Notes under the pieces: model-generated
What the model saw: the letters and a program-made list of their open reading frames with translations, nothing else
Database searches by the model: none
Told to the model about the DNA's origin: nothing
Translations under genes and position numbers: made by a program
In this document: in pieces, positions 24,831-37,161 of the stretch
Layout of the letters: every line of letters starts with the position of its first letter
Numbering within the stretch: the first letter of the stretch is position 1
Source: Thuidium tamariscinum
Lineage: Eukaryota; Streptophyta; Bryopsida; Hypnales; Thuidiaceae
DNA length: 64,000 bases
Reading direction: 5' to 3'
Assembly: GCA_947034885.2 (NCBI GenBank)
Contig: OX344758.2
Span: forward strand, 3,412,501 to 3,476,500

Positions 24831-25926
24831 GTCTTGTACCAATATATGGTGTATGGGACCAAATTGCACCATTATAAAATAAATCTTTAATATTTTCCAA
24901 GAAAAATAATCTTCTTTAGCTAAAAATTTCCATTTCTATTAAAAAACGTAGATGAAGTTGCCAAATTTGGATGAAAAAGCGCATGAATATGATTCCAATT
25001 TCTTTCACAAACCTATATACATTTGAAATCTTAGTTATGGGATAATCTGTCACAAGTCTAGGTGAAGGTCTTTTGAAAAAATTCCAAATCAGAAACAATT
25101 CAATCTAGAAAATATCATCTAAGAATACCAAATGAACACTAGATATTTGGCTCAGAGTATATGAACCGCCTCGACGCCAATTATATTCACATACAATTTG
25201 ATAATTTGAATCTTCTTATGATCATTCAACTTGCATTTTCTAGAACATATTAAGAGTGGTCAGAGCTTCTTCATACCCAAAAACTTCTCTAAAGAATGGA
25301 GAGGTGGCTAGTTTGGATTGGCTTTTGGTTTCCCTCTATCCGTTTTATCAAGTCTCAGAAACCTGCTTAATCAACTTGGATAGCTAATTCTCCAACTTCT
25401 AATTTTCCATGTTTTTCTGCTCCAAAAAGGGGATCATACCTTCTTCACCAAGAATTGTAGCCCATTGGCTCTTCCTTTCCCTTAAAAATAGGTCATTCTT
25501 CAAAGGAATTTTGCAAGGTGAAGAAAGTGTGACTACGACTATTGTACACTAGTAAGTTTCGATTGTTTGTAGGAACAAAATTCTCTACTAAACTTCATAA
25601 GGAGAATGCACACTTGGTGATACAATTGATGGAGTAATTGATGAATTGGATGAAGAATCAAAGAGAGCAATTGATCACTACTAGGATGAGCTAGAAGAAG
25701 CACATATATAGGGAATTGTATTACACTGACATATTCCATATAATATTTTCAAACCTCCACACAATTTAAACCATAAAGGTGACACCTAGGAATGGTGTAG
25801 ATTTCAAACTATATGGTTCTTATGATTAAAAGTGCCAAAGTTGCGGAATGACACCAATTTAATGAAATTTTCAATATATATGCAACTTGCAATGGGGCCC
25901 AAACCTTGAATGCTAATCTACAGGGG
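24831..25926. other. AT-rich intergenic DNA
   Basis: I see no supported feature before the LTR-like element at 25927. Confidence 0.4.
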
Positions 25927-25933
25927 TGTGGGC

Positions 25934-26757
25934 GGGTGAATGCACAAAACACCTGTACTATTTGTCGCGTTTTTTTGGGTTGACCGCTTTAAGATGGCTC
26001 TAACTTTTGAATAAAAAACTAAGTGCCCAAAATAAAAAAACGCTTTGTAGATATCTTGACTCACATTATTATCCTTATTTTTTATAAATTTTAAAAAATC
26101 ATTTGATATTTAAAATTCAATTTTGTTAATTTGTCACTCTTTGACATTGTGGGTTTTTTAGTACTATTTAGAACCCAAAAAACCGAATTTTGAGCTGAAT
26201 ATTTGAGTTGTTATTCTATTAGTAGACTTATAGCTTATCTCCAAACGAATTTTAAAAATAGTTATTTTTTTGATGTGTAGAAGTCCACAAAGAGACCTTC
26301 TTTCTGCTTGCTTTTTGAAACATATAAAACATTCTTTTGGTGATTTTCTTGGTCAAGCCTTATCACCAAAAAGTCTTCTCAAATGGCCAGTTTTTAGATT
26401 TCATTAAATTTGTTTTTTCTATTTTTTACAAATTAAAATGTTGAAGTTGTATTTTTCTTCACTAGAATTTTGGACATAGAACACTAAGAAAATGTCCTCT
26501 CAAAATTTCAGCTCAAAATTCATTTTTTTGGGTTCTAAATAGCACTAAAAAACTCTAAATTGGAATGTGTGACAAAAAATCGGGGGCTATTTAAAAATAG
26601 TAAAATATTTTTCTTAAATCCTCAAAAATTCTGAATGATGTATCCATTTAAAAAAATTTGAATCATTTGGAGCTAAAAAACAAAAGTTATGGCTAAAAAA
26701 CTAGTCACTACAAAACATGATGCAACACAGCAGTACAAGTGTTTCTTGCAATCACCC
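25934..26757. mobile_element. Non-autonomous TIR element, 824 bp, in the start of LTR-like element 2
   Basis: Ends GGGTGAATGCACAAAACACC and GTGTTTCTTGCAATCACCC, flanked by GGGC and GGGT. The flanks fit a 4-bp duplication with one difference. Internal segments (TTTTTTAGTACTATTTAGAA, GAGACCTTCTTTC) resemble 62600-63238, so these two form one subfamily. It is inserted 7 bp inside the LTR-like element. Confidence 0.65.
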
Positions 26758-27134
26758 GGGTGCTTCATTCCCACCCTTGGAATTAAACGATCACAACCAG
26801 GCTCTTTTTTACAAGACTACTCCTACGGATGCCTAAGCGTCAAATCCACTGTGCCTTCCAAGCAATGGATCTTTTGCTATTCTAATTGTCCTAACGCATG
26901 AGTTGGTTATTCCTAACTATCCTAGGTGTGTACTTGTTTCGTTCTCTTCTCCTACTTCTAATTTCTTCCTTACTTTATGTGTTTCGTTTTCTTGTCCTAC
27001 TTCTAATTGCTTCCTTCTACCCAATCTAAGAGGTTGTTCCTCCTACTTTACTCCCATGTGTTGCATTTGGTTGACTCTACTCTATGCATGGCATTTTCTA
27101 CCCCATCTCTACGTCCTCGTATTGGTTGTAGCCT

Positions 27135-27535
27135 ACTCTATGTATGTGTATCCTTTTATCCTACCCTACGTATTTGTCTTTGTGTTGGTCTATTCTACGT
27201 ATTCGTCTTTGTCTTAGTCTACTCTACATATTTGTCTTTGTTTTAATCTACTCTACGTACTTGTATTCTTTCAGTCTAATCTACGTCTTGGTATTTGTCT
27301 TGGCCTACTCTACGTGTTCGTATTCTTTCAGTCTAATCTACGTCTTGGTATTTGTCTTGGCCTACTCTACATATTCATATTCTTTCAATCTAATCTACGT
27401 CTTGGTATTTGACCTACTCTATGTATTTGTCGTCGCTTTACTCTACTCTACGTATTTGTCTTGGTTTTGCTCTACTCTACGGATTTGTCTTGGTTTTAAT
27501 CTAATCTACGTATTTGTCTTTGTTCCTTCTACTTC
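27135..27535. repeat. Minisatellite in LTR-like element 2
   Basis: More than ten imperfect units of about 30-45 bp built on CTACTCTACGTATTTGTCTT. The 143-codon open frame across it is only the translation of the repeat (YSTYLYSF-type units) and is not called a gene. Confidence 0.75.
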
Positions 27536-27847
27536 TCCTCTTAGTTATGATTGTCTCTCCATTTATGGTTGCTAATCGCCTACCCTTAATCCTACTTGGA
27601 ATGCCAATCTTTCCCTATTAGTTAATCCCTAATTGCATCAACTAATCAAGACAAAAAGCGAGTTTTAGAGACCCACCTCTGTTCCGTGCGTCCCCCGTGT
27701 CCGGTCCTCCTCGCTCCACGCTATGTCCATCATTGCCATGTCTTGGCCCCGGCTCTTTTAATTATCCCCTTCCGGGTTTTTTTTACAAATAGGTCTTTTC
27801 TTAAACTATCTCCCCACCCTACTAGTGTTTAAACTATTTCCTAACTA

Positions 27848-28241
27848 CACTAATGATGATATTTAGTGTCTTGTACACTAAATACAAAGGCATATACTAA
27901 AAGCCAATTACCCTATGAAAGTAAGTAACATTAAATGTCAATTCAAACACTAAGTGTACTCCATAGTAAATCTGAAATCTGAAAAGGTTTACATTTAGTA
28001 TTAGAACACATTAATGGGAAGGGAAGAGAAGAGAAAGTGGAGGCGGTGCATTGAAGTTAGAGTTGTCATATCGGACCGACTGCAAAGTTATAGAGCTCTG
28101 AACTTTGCAGTCGGTCCGATATGACAACTCTGATTGAAGTTTAACACAACACTAATTGTCCTACAGTTCAGATTTAGTATTGCGGCTGGTAGGGTGGTAA
28201 AAACACTAATTGTAATCCAACACTAAATATCATCATTAGTG
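27848..28241. mobile_element. CACTA-ended MITE in LTR-like element 2
   Basis: A perfect inverted terminal match of 22 bp, starting CACTAATGATGATATTTAG, lies at 27848-27869 and 28220-28241. The immediate flanks are TA on both sides, not a clear 3-bp duplication. Total 394 bp, with a perfect hairpin in its middle (28059-28131). No coding capacity. Confidence 0.65.
28059..28131. repeat. Perfect 31-bp-arm hairpin
   Basis: Arms 28059-28089 and 28101-28131 are exact complements (they begin AGAGTTGTCATATCGGACCG), with an 11-base loop containing AGAGCTCT. It lies near the centre of the CACTA-ended MITE. Confidence 0.9.
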
Positions 28242-30437
28242 TATTTCCTAAACCAACTAATTTCTAGACTATTTTTTTAACCCAACTAACTTCTAAACTA
28301 ATTTTTAACCCAAGAACCCTCTGGACCCCCAACCTCCAAGTTGGCTACATACTCAGCTACGATACTCGGCAAGCTGGCTGGGCGCTCCGGCTGGCTGCGG
28401 ACCCTGGCTGGCCGGCTGGGCTCTAGCGTTTGCTGGAGTTTGAAAACAAACTTTGATTTTTTGGTTTTCAAGTAGAACTAGGAGTTTCTTAAACAAAACA
28501 AATTAATGGGGCCCAAGGGTTTTAACCCAATGGTTGTTGGATGCTAAACGTTGACTTAGTGCAACCGTGTTGGATTCTAAACATTGATTCTAACTCAAGG
28601 AGAAGGTTATTTGATACCCCGCTAAGACTTAGGGGGTTCATAGCTTTGCCGTCCCTTACGGGACTAGATTAACCCCGTGACCAAGAGAAGAGGGAGAAGA
28701 GGGTGAATACAAAATGCAACATACTCTCAAAGTCACCTCCCTAGTAACCCCTCGGTTCCTCCCAAGTTCTCTCCCACAACACCTCTCAATAGTGGCACAA
28801 TACAAGAGTGAATTAAGATCAAATTACATAAGTTTCCACCAACTTGGGGGGGCTCAAGTCCCCAAGCACAAACCACACTTACCAAGGGTGTAAAAAACCC
28901 CAAAGACCATCAAAGGCTTATTTGGCATAACAAGCCAAAGGAATTCTGGCATAACCCGGGCCCAATAGTCCTCCTCCCTTAAATGGGTAGGAGTGAGAAA
29001 AGAGAGAGAATGAGAGGAGAATGCCGCCTTTTTTATACTCAAAAGGGAGCACCCCCCCTTAATCTACTAAGAATAGCTAGATGAGGGAAATTAGGAGGTC
29101 CGTACATGTTTACCAATCCCAAATCTAACTATCCACCTAAAATCTACACAATTTGAATTGAGTAATTCAAGTCTTACCTAACCTTACAAGAACTTGCAAA
29201 ACCACCTAATTTACCTTCTCCAAAATCTACAAGTTCTCACATGGGAGAAGTTCCCATGTGTTCCCACCTACTTAATTTGAAATTACTTACACCAAGCACT
29301 TGGAGCCACCTCCACTAACTTTTTGAGGTGGTACTTGCTCCCACATGTGCCCGAAGTTCTCCACGTATTCCCTGCACGTTCCCCACGGCCATTGGGACTC
29401 AAACTCTCCAAAAAGGCATTGGGGAGCCTTAAGCCCCATTTTCTCCTCCATGTGTTGTCCCCAAAAGGCTAACTTTTGGAGTTTAGCTCCGAATGGCAAA
29501 TGGATTGCGCCATTGGGTCCGGAAGGCCATAATTAGCCTGAAAAGAACCCCTCACCCCTTAAACTATGTCCCAAATCTCAAAAGATAAAAAAAAATCTTA
29601 GTATAAGTTAGGGTCAAAGTTGGGATAAATTCCCAACTTTTGGAGTTTGACAATTTTGGACCCCAAACCTTCACCAATCTCTTAAGTAGATAGAGGGGGG
29701 TAGGAATAGACCCAAATTAGGCCTCGATATGATGTCGTATGGCTCCGATACGCCGGTCAACTGCAGCTTCCGTTATTAAAATTGTCAGTTGGGGAGGAAT
29801 GTCACCGATTCGAGATCTTCCAACTATCGATTTGTCTTGAAACTTGGGGAAGCGCTCCGTTGGTGTGAGACGGCCTCGCCGTATTTTTAGTGGGATTTTA
29901 CCGCACTTTGGGATATTCTTTCGAATTCCCACCCAAAGTCCACCGCGGTTGACCGTCTGGGAAAATATCCAAACAATGTCGGAAAATTCCCAAACTTTAG
30001 AGGGGACCACCCATGGGATCCCTCCACTTTGATGTAAATTTGCATCTCCATTGCATACTTCTAGAATTAGGAAATTGCCCGGTACCTGCATTTCAAGGTT
30101 AGTATTCCGCCCGTATTCTCTTCGATGCTATGGGGAGTGGGGGATTCCTCCTAGATTCCTTCGTGAGGACTTTCTAACCTAGCTAGGGCCTTTTTAGGCT
30201 TCTTACCCTAATCCTGCACATCACTATCAGTTTGGCGTCTATTTAGCTAAGACAAGGCCCGTTTTGGATGCAAACTATCCTAACCCCCCTCTAATGACCA
30301 AATGGCATATTGGTTGTATAATGCCAATACCGGTTTAATTTCCTTTTGTGGGTTTTACGAGTCTAATTATGCCTTAGTTTATGTAGGAATTCAAAAAAAG
30401 AACCCGTAAGTCCCCGGTGACGAATTGGGGGCTCACA

Positions 30438-30813
30438 GGGGGGAATCACTTAGTGTATCAAAAATAAACTACGGTGTGTTAAAGTGATTTTTTGACCCCC
30501 TATATACTTTTTTATATACTATGATTTCAACCTATAATTTTGAGATGTGCTTAATAATGACTATAGGTTTCTATTGCCAAAAATTTTGAACTCAAATAAC
30601 ATATGGAATGATTTCTAGAGTAAATTGAAAAATGAACTAAATTAATATGTGTTGATCATAGCATGTCGATTGTTAACTTATTGAAAGCATGAATTGAAAA
30701 GGGATCCATGCATCAACTCAATTAGGACAAGTAATGACAGAACCATTTACATAAAAGTTCACATTTGCACCAACATGAAAACCACCACAAAATGACCAAG
30801 ATGACTACTCACA
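30438..30813. other. Spacer between LTR-like element 2 and the MULE
   Basis: No supported feature. Confidence 0.4.
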
Positions 30814-30822
30814 CCCAATTGC
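30814..30822. repeat. 9-bp target-site duplication, left
   Basis: CCCAATTGC, identical to 53932-53940 and directly abutting the MULE terminus. Confidence 0.9.
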
Positions 30823-31759
30823 GGCGTTCACTATTTCGCACCCCTCTTTAAGGGGCCTGCCGCGACCTGACGGTCCTTCTTCCTCGGGTTTGGCGTAGCA
30901 TCCGTGCTGATTGGGCAAGGTCCGGCTGACAGGCGGGCACGTGCCTCCTTTTTGCTCCCCGGCTGGCAGGAAGGGCGGGGCTGCCCGGGTTCATAGTGTT
31001 CTGAAGGCTGCCCCTGCCAGCAGACTTCTGATCCTTTGAGAAGGTGGGGGTCGATACCCGCCACACCAGCCTCTGTATTTCGCTAGTGCAGTCAGTGTTT
31101 TATACTACCGTTACTGCAGCTTTAGGAACGTTAGGGCATGTTTAGGGTTCATTTTTGGACTGGGTTCAGATTGGAGGGTGTGAGCGCTCCTAACTCCACC
31201 CTCGAGCTAAGAGTTTTTCACACGGGTCCTGTGTCTAATCGAGTTTTCTTTCTAATTGGGTATGAAAAGAAAGCCTTCCAAGCAATGAACTCTTTTAGTC
31301 ACGTCTTTTAAGTGTTTCTAATCTAATTTTGTGGTTATGATTCGATCTTTTTTAGTCTAAAATTCAACCAAGCGACCCTACTCTATTCTATAGTTTTGCC
31401 TAAATCTAATTCCAAGCATTTGGTAAAAAGAAACTTAACAGTAAAATAATGAGAATGAAAATCAAATGTGAGCGGTTTACCTCCTCTGCGTAAATCTTCA
31501 TGGTCCCGTCGTCAAACATCATCATGTGTAAATATTCCCCTACGACCTCGCCATCAAAATCATCCCGACTCTCCATCTAATCCATAGTGATTTCCCACAA
31601 CTGTTGATAAATTTTATCCTAATTAAAAGAAACCACTGGTAGTTATGTAGGTTCAAGTTAATTGCACATTCTCTCTTCAATTCCTAATTTATTGGTAATT
31701 GGAAAATGTTACAATATTTTGAATCTACTAAATAGTTCGAATGATTAATGGAAATCCTA

Positions 31760-32491
31760 GGGTCGTTGCAAGAAAAACCTACCAAAAAGCGTAGCGTTTT
31801 GCAACGTAGTCTTTTTTTTTCCGGGAGTACTTTAAAATTAGAAAAATAAGTTTTAAAAAAAGTGAAAAATATGTTTCATGTATAAACCTTTAAGAAGAAT
31901 ATACCCTAGAAAGGAAAAGCATAGGAAAAATCTCTAAGTAGGAAATCCAGAAAAGTGCAAAATCTCATGAAAATTAGTACTTCGACATTTTAATTTGTAA
32001 AAAATAGGAAAATCAATTTTAAGAAAAAATAAAAATTGGTCATTTGAGGAAAGTTGATTTCGATGAGATTTGACCAAAGGAACAATCTTAGAACCATCAT
32101 CAATGTTCAAAAATTGCGTGCCACGAAAAAAAATTTGTACTCATGTGGAGGACATAAAAAAACATATTTTTAGATTTTTTTTTGAAATTCATAGGTTTTA
32201 CACCTATGCAAATAGACCATGAAAGTTTCGTCTTGAAATCATTAAATTTAGACATTGCGAACGTAATGATAACCATAAACGTAATTTTGTGACGCTCAAC
32301 GAAAATGTTTTTTAAATATAAAATGATTTTTTTTAATTTCTGAAAAATAAGGGATCTAATAAACTTCAAGTTAGGTATGTTCAATAAAAATTTCATTTTC
32401 ATTGGACTTAATCTCCAAAAGTTATTGTAGACAACAAAAAAGTGGTTCAAATTGTGACATGAAATAGGACAGGTGTTTCTTGCAATGACCC
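31760..32491. mobile_element. Non-autonomous TIR element, 732 bp, 4-bp TSD (CCTA)
   Basis: Ends GGGTCGTTGCAAGAAAAACC and GGTGTTTCTTGCAATGACCC, flanked by CCTA on both sides (31756-31759 and 32492-32495). It is collinear with and the same length as 10619-11350. Nested inside LTR-like element 1. Confidence 0.8.
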
Positions 32492-32689
32492 CCTATCTAA
32501 TTGTTAATATTATTATTCTTTGATTTATGATTTCGTCTTTTAAAATTAATTGAATTAGCAAATTAATTGAATTACGAATTTATCTAATTTTAAGAATTTT
32601 AAAATTTCACCTAATTTTGAAGTAATGAGTTGTTCTTTTGTTTTCTTTCTTTTGGCTTTCGTGAATTAATTAGAATTAAAATATTATCA

Positions 32690-32975
32690 CCAAATCTAAT
32701 TAATTCAATTTCTTTGTAATTCCTAACGAAATTGGTTGTCAATTTGTCTTTTTAGTTTGGCTTATTAGAATTAATTTGAATAAAGAATTGCAACCAAATC
32801 TTTCATAATCTAATTAATTTTAATTTCTTTTAAATTCCTAAAGAAATTGGTTGTCAATTTGGCTTATTAGAATTAATTTGAATAAAGAATTGCAACCAAA
32901 TCTTTTATAATCCAATTAATTTTAATTTCCTTAAAATTCCTAAAGAAATTGGTTGTCAATTTGTTGTTTTCCTTT
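32690..32975. repeat. Tandem repeat in LTR-like element 1
   Basis: Three copies of a 102-115 bp AT-rich unit containing AAATTGGTTGTCAATTTG (at about 32731, 32846 and 32948). Confidence 0.7.
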
Positions 32976-34118
32976 TGGCTTATTAGGCCTAATAAAACAA
33001 AACTAACAAAATCCAAACCTTCTAAGAATCTAATAGCCAAAGAATGTAGAACATTCCAAAAGACCGAGAACAATTTCAATAGTGTTATTCCAAATAAATG
33101 GATTTTTTATTCCCAAAGGTCAACCCCCAAGAATAAAGAATCCCACTCTATAGTGTTATTCCAAGGAAATTAGTTTTTTAATCTAATTTGTCACGGTTAG
33201 GAATCTCACAACCTTAATCTTCCACCTAGTTCTCTTTCTTTCTCATTCTTGTTGTGCAAAAGTTGTTGCAATTTTGAGAGTTAGAGGATGGCTATGGCGG
33301 TTGAGTTGTCGATGGTTGAAGAACTTCTTTAGATGTTGCAAATTTTAAGTTTTTTGATGGAAAATTGAAGGGAGAGGTTAGGAATTTCCCTTCCAACTCC
33401 TTTTAATTTGGTCAAAAATTTCAGTGTTTGCAATGTCAATTAAGCAAAAGGTTTTGTGTGATAGTGAAACTTACTTGAGTTGGTTTGAGTTGTAGTTTTG
33501 GTTTGGATTTAGTTCCTGGACCTCCGAAATCAGTCCCTGGACCTCCCGAATGAGCTCAGAGCCCCCCCTCACAACCCCGGACGCCCAGCCGCTGCCACGT
33601 GGCGAGGCACGGTTGGTCGAGGGGTTCCGTCCGTCCTGTCCTTCCTTCAGCCTGTTCGGGATCAGCCCGACTGGCTTGGCCGGCTCTGTCTAATTTTTGG
33701 TATTTTTTGGACTACTAATCACCTTTGATTTTCTGGATTATCACTTGACTAAACTAAATAGATTTTGATTGACACTAAACTAATAATCAACACGATTAAC
33801 TAATGGGGGAAGGAAATAAGGGCTAAACTTAACTTAAAGGAAGTGAGCCAACCTTGCTACTTTTATCAATCTATAATCTTCCCAAGGCAGCCACGTCACC
33901 AAGTGTGAAAGGAAGGAAGGCAACATGCAACAAGAGATGATATAGAGAGGAGCCTTTCTTCTCTTTTAATCCTTGAGTACTTATCACCACCTTGCTAATT
34001 TTTCTTGGTAAATGCCTTTATAGTGTCTTGAATTTATTTTCTCCCCACCTTTGATCGCAGGTTCAAAGCTTCGCCGTGTGAGGTTATGGCAATAGTATTT
34101 TGACACTTTGATCGCAAA

Positions 34119-34235
34119 AAGAGGTACACATGACAGTGCTTAACCGGACTTTCACTTTAAGTTCTCAAAATTTCCCGTATTTCAAGGTTTTGCACTCAAA
34201 GGAGGTACACATGACAGTGTTTAAACCGAACTTTG
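34119..34235. repeat. 81-bp direct repeat in LTR-like element 1
   Basis: GAGGTACACATGACAGTG occurs at 34121 and 34202 with similar following sequence. Confidence 0.6.
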
Positions 34236-36540
34236 ATGCTCTGCACTTGAAATTTCCGCTCTACGAAGTCAACGCAAGATCGAGGCTTAACCTCTTACAC
34301 AAATTCTCGAAATGAAGAGTCAATTGAAGGGGCCCTAAGCCTTCAAAATTCCACAACAAAATACATAAAACTTGGCCAAACCGTTGGTCTAAGTAGTGCT
34401 CCAGCCACGCCGGTAGCACTTAAGTGAAATAACAAAGTGTCGGTGTAACGAAAAGGGTACTGGCAACCTCGAGGGGGGCCCTTATATACCCATGGCCGGG
34501 CCCCTCTCGGTAATTGCCGGTGAAAACACTTTGTTACTTCCTACCCTAAACTACCCTAATGTAATTCCAAAATATTAGTTGTTTAATGGTGGAAATTTCT
34601 AAAAACATCCCCTTTTGGCAAAAGAAATCTTGGCCAAAGAAATCTTGGCTAAATCAAATCCAAGATCTTAACCCAAAATATTTTGGAATTAACCCTAATT
34701 TACGTAGATATTTTGCAAATTAACCAAAAGTCATTTGGAAAATTGTCTTTCTTTAGCCCAAAGATGGCTTTTTACCCAAGAAAGAGATCTTGACCAAATC
34801 CAATCTTTGATTTTCTAAGAGATATTTCCAAAATCACTTCTAATTAACCGCAATTAATGATTAAAAAGTCAAACTAAGAGCTGACCCTCTCTATCTTTTA
34901 GGGAACAACTCGAAACGGAAAATTGTCTGCGCCATTGTCTTCAGAAGACCCCAATTAGCCCTAACGACCCCTCACCCCTCACTCCTAGGCCATTTGCGCG
35001 TCCAAATTGGAATTACGGTAACTCCAATTAAAAGTCAAAAATCTAACTTCTAGGATTTGCGCATTTCGATGAATCTGTCAGGCCAGGGTTGTTAGGAATG
35101 TCCGTGAGAGTAAGGAATGACTCCTTATTTGCGACAATCGGACATCATTCGCTCCTGATACGCCGGTCAATCCGCCGCCAACTTGTAACTTCCAGTGAAT
35201 TTCGATGTCGATGCCGGTTTTGGTAGTTGGGAATGTCGGAATGTCTTCAAACTTGACCGGGTGCTTATTAAGCACACAAAAACCTATCCTAATTTTTAGT
35301 GAGATTTTACCGCATCATACGTAATTTCTATGATTTTACGAACATTTCTATGTGCGGTTGACTTCCTATGGAGTCAACGCGGAATTTCGAAAAAATCCGA
35401 AATAAATTGGGTAACATCTAGGGCTCTTCTAGATTCTTGGTGTAAGTCCCACGCAACCTTGCACCTTTCTAATTTTAGTAATTTGGAATTACTTTGCCCA
35501 ACTGGACAATTTAATTCCCGATGCCCGGGAATCTTGGACAATTGTTTGATTCTTGTTCACTCCTGGCATGCTCCTACCCTTGGAACACCTCTTTGTAGTT
35601 TTCAATCTCCAATCCTCCATCTTTTATCTCGTGAAGTTCGAATTCTCCAAATCCATTGTAGTGGTTTTACCTTTAAATTCAATTTGTTCCAACATTGAAC
35701 TTAAGCCCTGGTAACTCTTTCACGCTCGTAGTAGATTCTTTTAGCTTAGTCAGTATGTCACGTGCATCCTTAAAAGGTTGACTTTGCACAGACACGTACT
35801 AGGACTGACTAACTCTCGATTCCTTATTTCTCTCGGAATTACTAAATCTTCGCATAAACTTGCTTTGGAGACTTAGAATGATTCAAATTTCTAGTATTAG
35901 GAATTTTCCACCTTCTAAGTTGGTTTTTCACCATTTTGGCATAGACTGACACCAAAACTCCTTCAACTCTCTTTTTATGCCTTTTTCTTGAATATTTTGG
36001 TTAATTTTCGCTATTTAATCGCGAAAAATGGACCCAGAGTCTTAAGTGCCATCTCGAGGGCTCACAGAGGGTAACTTCAGTTTTCATTATCTCCCTTTCG
36101 TCTTAGAAGTGCACTGCTCTAAAATTACTAATGAGCTTTAACTTGTAACTAGCCCTCCAAGAAATGTAATTTGAAATTTTCAAATACATTTAACATCAAC
36201 ATTAGAGTTCCAAGGGTACTCGAGAAATGGAGAACATTCTTGGATCAGAGGTGGAGGCCACATTATTAAACTTCACCATCCCCCAGGAAACCAAGAGAAG
36301 TTTAGAATCCAAAAAATTAGGAAAACACGACCTCTAATACCAAGGTACAATACACTTTCTTCAATGTACTAATAGTGTACATCTCATTGGAGTTGGGGGT
36401 TGGGGGTTGGGGGTTCGGGGTTTAGGGGGGTCGCGGTTTAATAAAGCACTGCATTTCAAGTTCTAAAACTCATAGCTAATTCTAGAGAGGCACAAGAAAG
36501 ACAAGACGTCTTACGTCAGATGCCAATTTCATTTGTGTAT

Positions 36541-36738
36541 GTATGTTTTAAGTAGAGTCTTAGAGATAACATTTTAAGTAAATACCTTTTCTGGAGACTT
36601 TAAGTAAGAAATGAGGGTCCTTTCAGAATTTTTTTAATCAAAAAGACACTTACTTCTTACTTAAAGTCTCCAAAAAAGGTCTTTATTTAAAATGTTATCT
36701 CTAAGACTCTACTTAAAACACCCCTTCCTCTTGTAGTG
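36541..36738. mobile_element. CACTA-type foldback MITE
   Basis: A near-complete inverted repeat: TTTTAAGTAGAGTCTTAGAG near the left and its complement near 36700. The right end is the complement of CACTACAAGAGGAAGGGG. The outer left end has lost a clear CACTA terminus. It sits at the inner edge of the MULE left TIR. Confidence 0.6.
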
Positions 36739-36947
36739 TATTCCAATGTTTTCATGAACCCTAGAATGACAAACGTCTGTAGGTTCGAATTGAAAAAGTA
36801 CTAATTCATTGTACACGTATACACGTAAGGGAGTTGTTGCGGTCTAAAATGTAGTTATTGTAAATGAGGTACTATCCATTTTGAAGAATTTGCCTTGTAC
36901 ATTTTAAATGACCTACATTTCATTTCAGGTCTACAACATTCTCTAGT

Positions 36948-37161
36948 CACTACAACATAAGGGGTGTTCTAAGTTTAGTTCTACAGATAACATTTAAAGT
37001 TATGACCTTTATAGGAGACTTTAAGTAAGAAATAAGTGTCTTTTCGGTAAAATGTTACTAGGAAGACACTTAACTCTTACTTAAAGTCTCCTATAGAGGT
37101 CATTCCTTTAAATGTTATCTGTAGGACTAAACTTAGAACACCCACCCCTTTCTCGTGTAGT
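36948..37161. mobile_element. CACTA-type foldback MITE
   Basis: It begins CACTACAACATAAGGGGTG and continues as an inverted repeat of TTCTAAGTTTAGTCCTACAG-type arms to about 37161 (CTCGTGTAGT). It is related to 36541-36738 and the fragment at 61251. Inserted in the MULE. Confidence 0.65.

Larger units (their letters stand above)
25927..30437. mobile_element. Solo-LTR-like element 2 (fossil), with two nested insertions
   Basis: It begins TGTGGGC, ends GGGGGCTCACA, and is flanked by AGGGG/GGGGG, a near-match of a 5-bp duplication. It follows the order of the element at 31179-36066 from start (GCCTTCCAAGCAATG at about +95 in both, once the inner MITE is removed) to end. No second LTR, primer site or pol-like frame is seen, so it reads as a solo LTR about 3.3 kb long without its insertions. 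Superfamily not determined; its divergence from the second copy implies it is old. Confidence 0.6.
31179..36066. mobile_element. Solo-LTR-like element 1 (fossil) in the MULE left TIR
   Basis: It starts TGTGAGC, ends GCTCACA, and has a perfect 5-bp duplication GAGGG. It is 4,888 bp, or about 4.15 kb without the MITE at 31760-32491. It is the same family as 25927-30437 by shared order of motifs (GCCTTCCAAGCAATG; GATACGCCGGTCAA; TTTTACCGCA). No internal region or coding domain is seen, so a solo LTR is the simplest reading. It is younger than the MULE. Superfamily unresolved. Confidence 0.7.
30823..36544 (+). repeat. MULE left terminal inverted repeat, split
   Basis: The TIR sequence lies at 30823-31178 and resumes at 36072; the 5-bp duplication GAGGG (31174-31178 and 36067-36071) brackets the inserted LTR-like element. 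The summed length is 829 bp against 815 bp on the right. The 14-bp excess equals two extra TTGGGGG units near 36395. Confidence 0.88.

Noticed and set aside
27144-27575. 143-codon open frame with repeated YSTY-type units as a repeat protein.
   Set aside because: It is the translation of a DNA minisatellite in an LTR-like fossil.
29717-30091. 124-codon minus-strand frame in LTR-like element 2 as a gene.
   Set aside because: It lies in non-coding LTR-like sequence whose related copy at 35.1-35.5 kb does not keep the frame.
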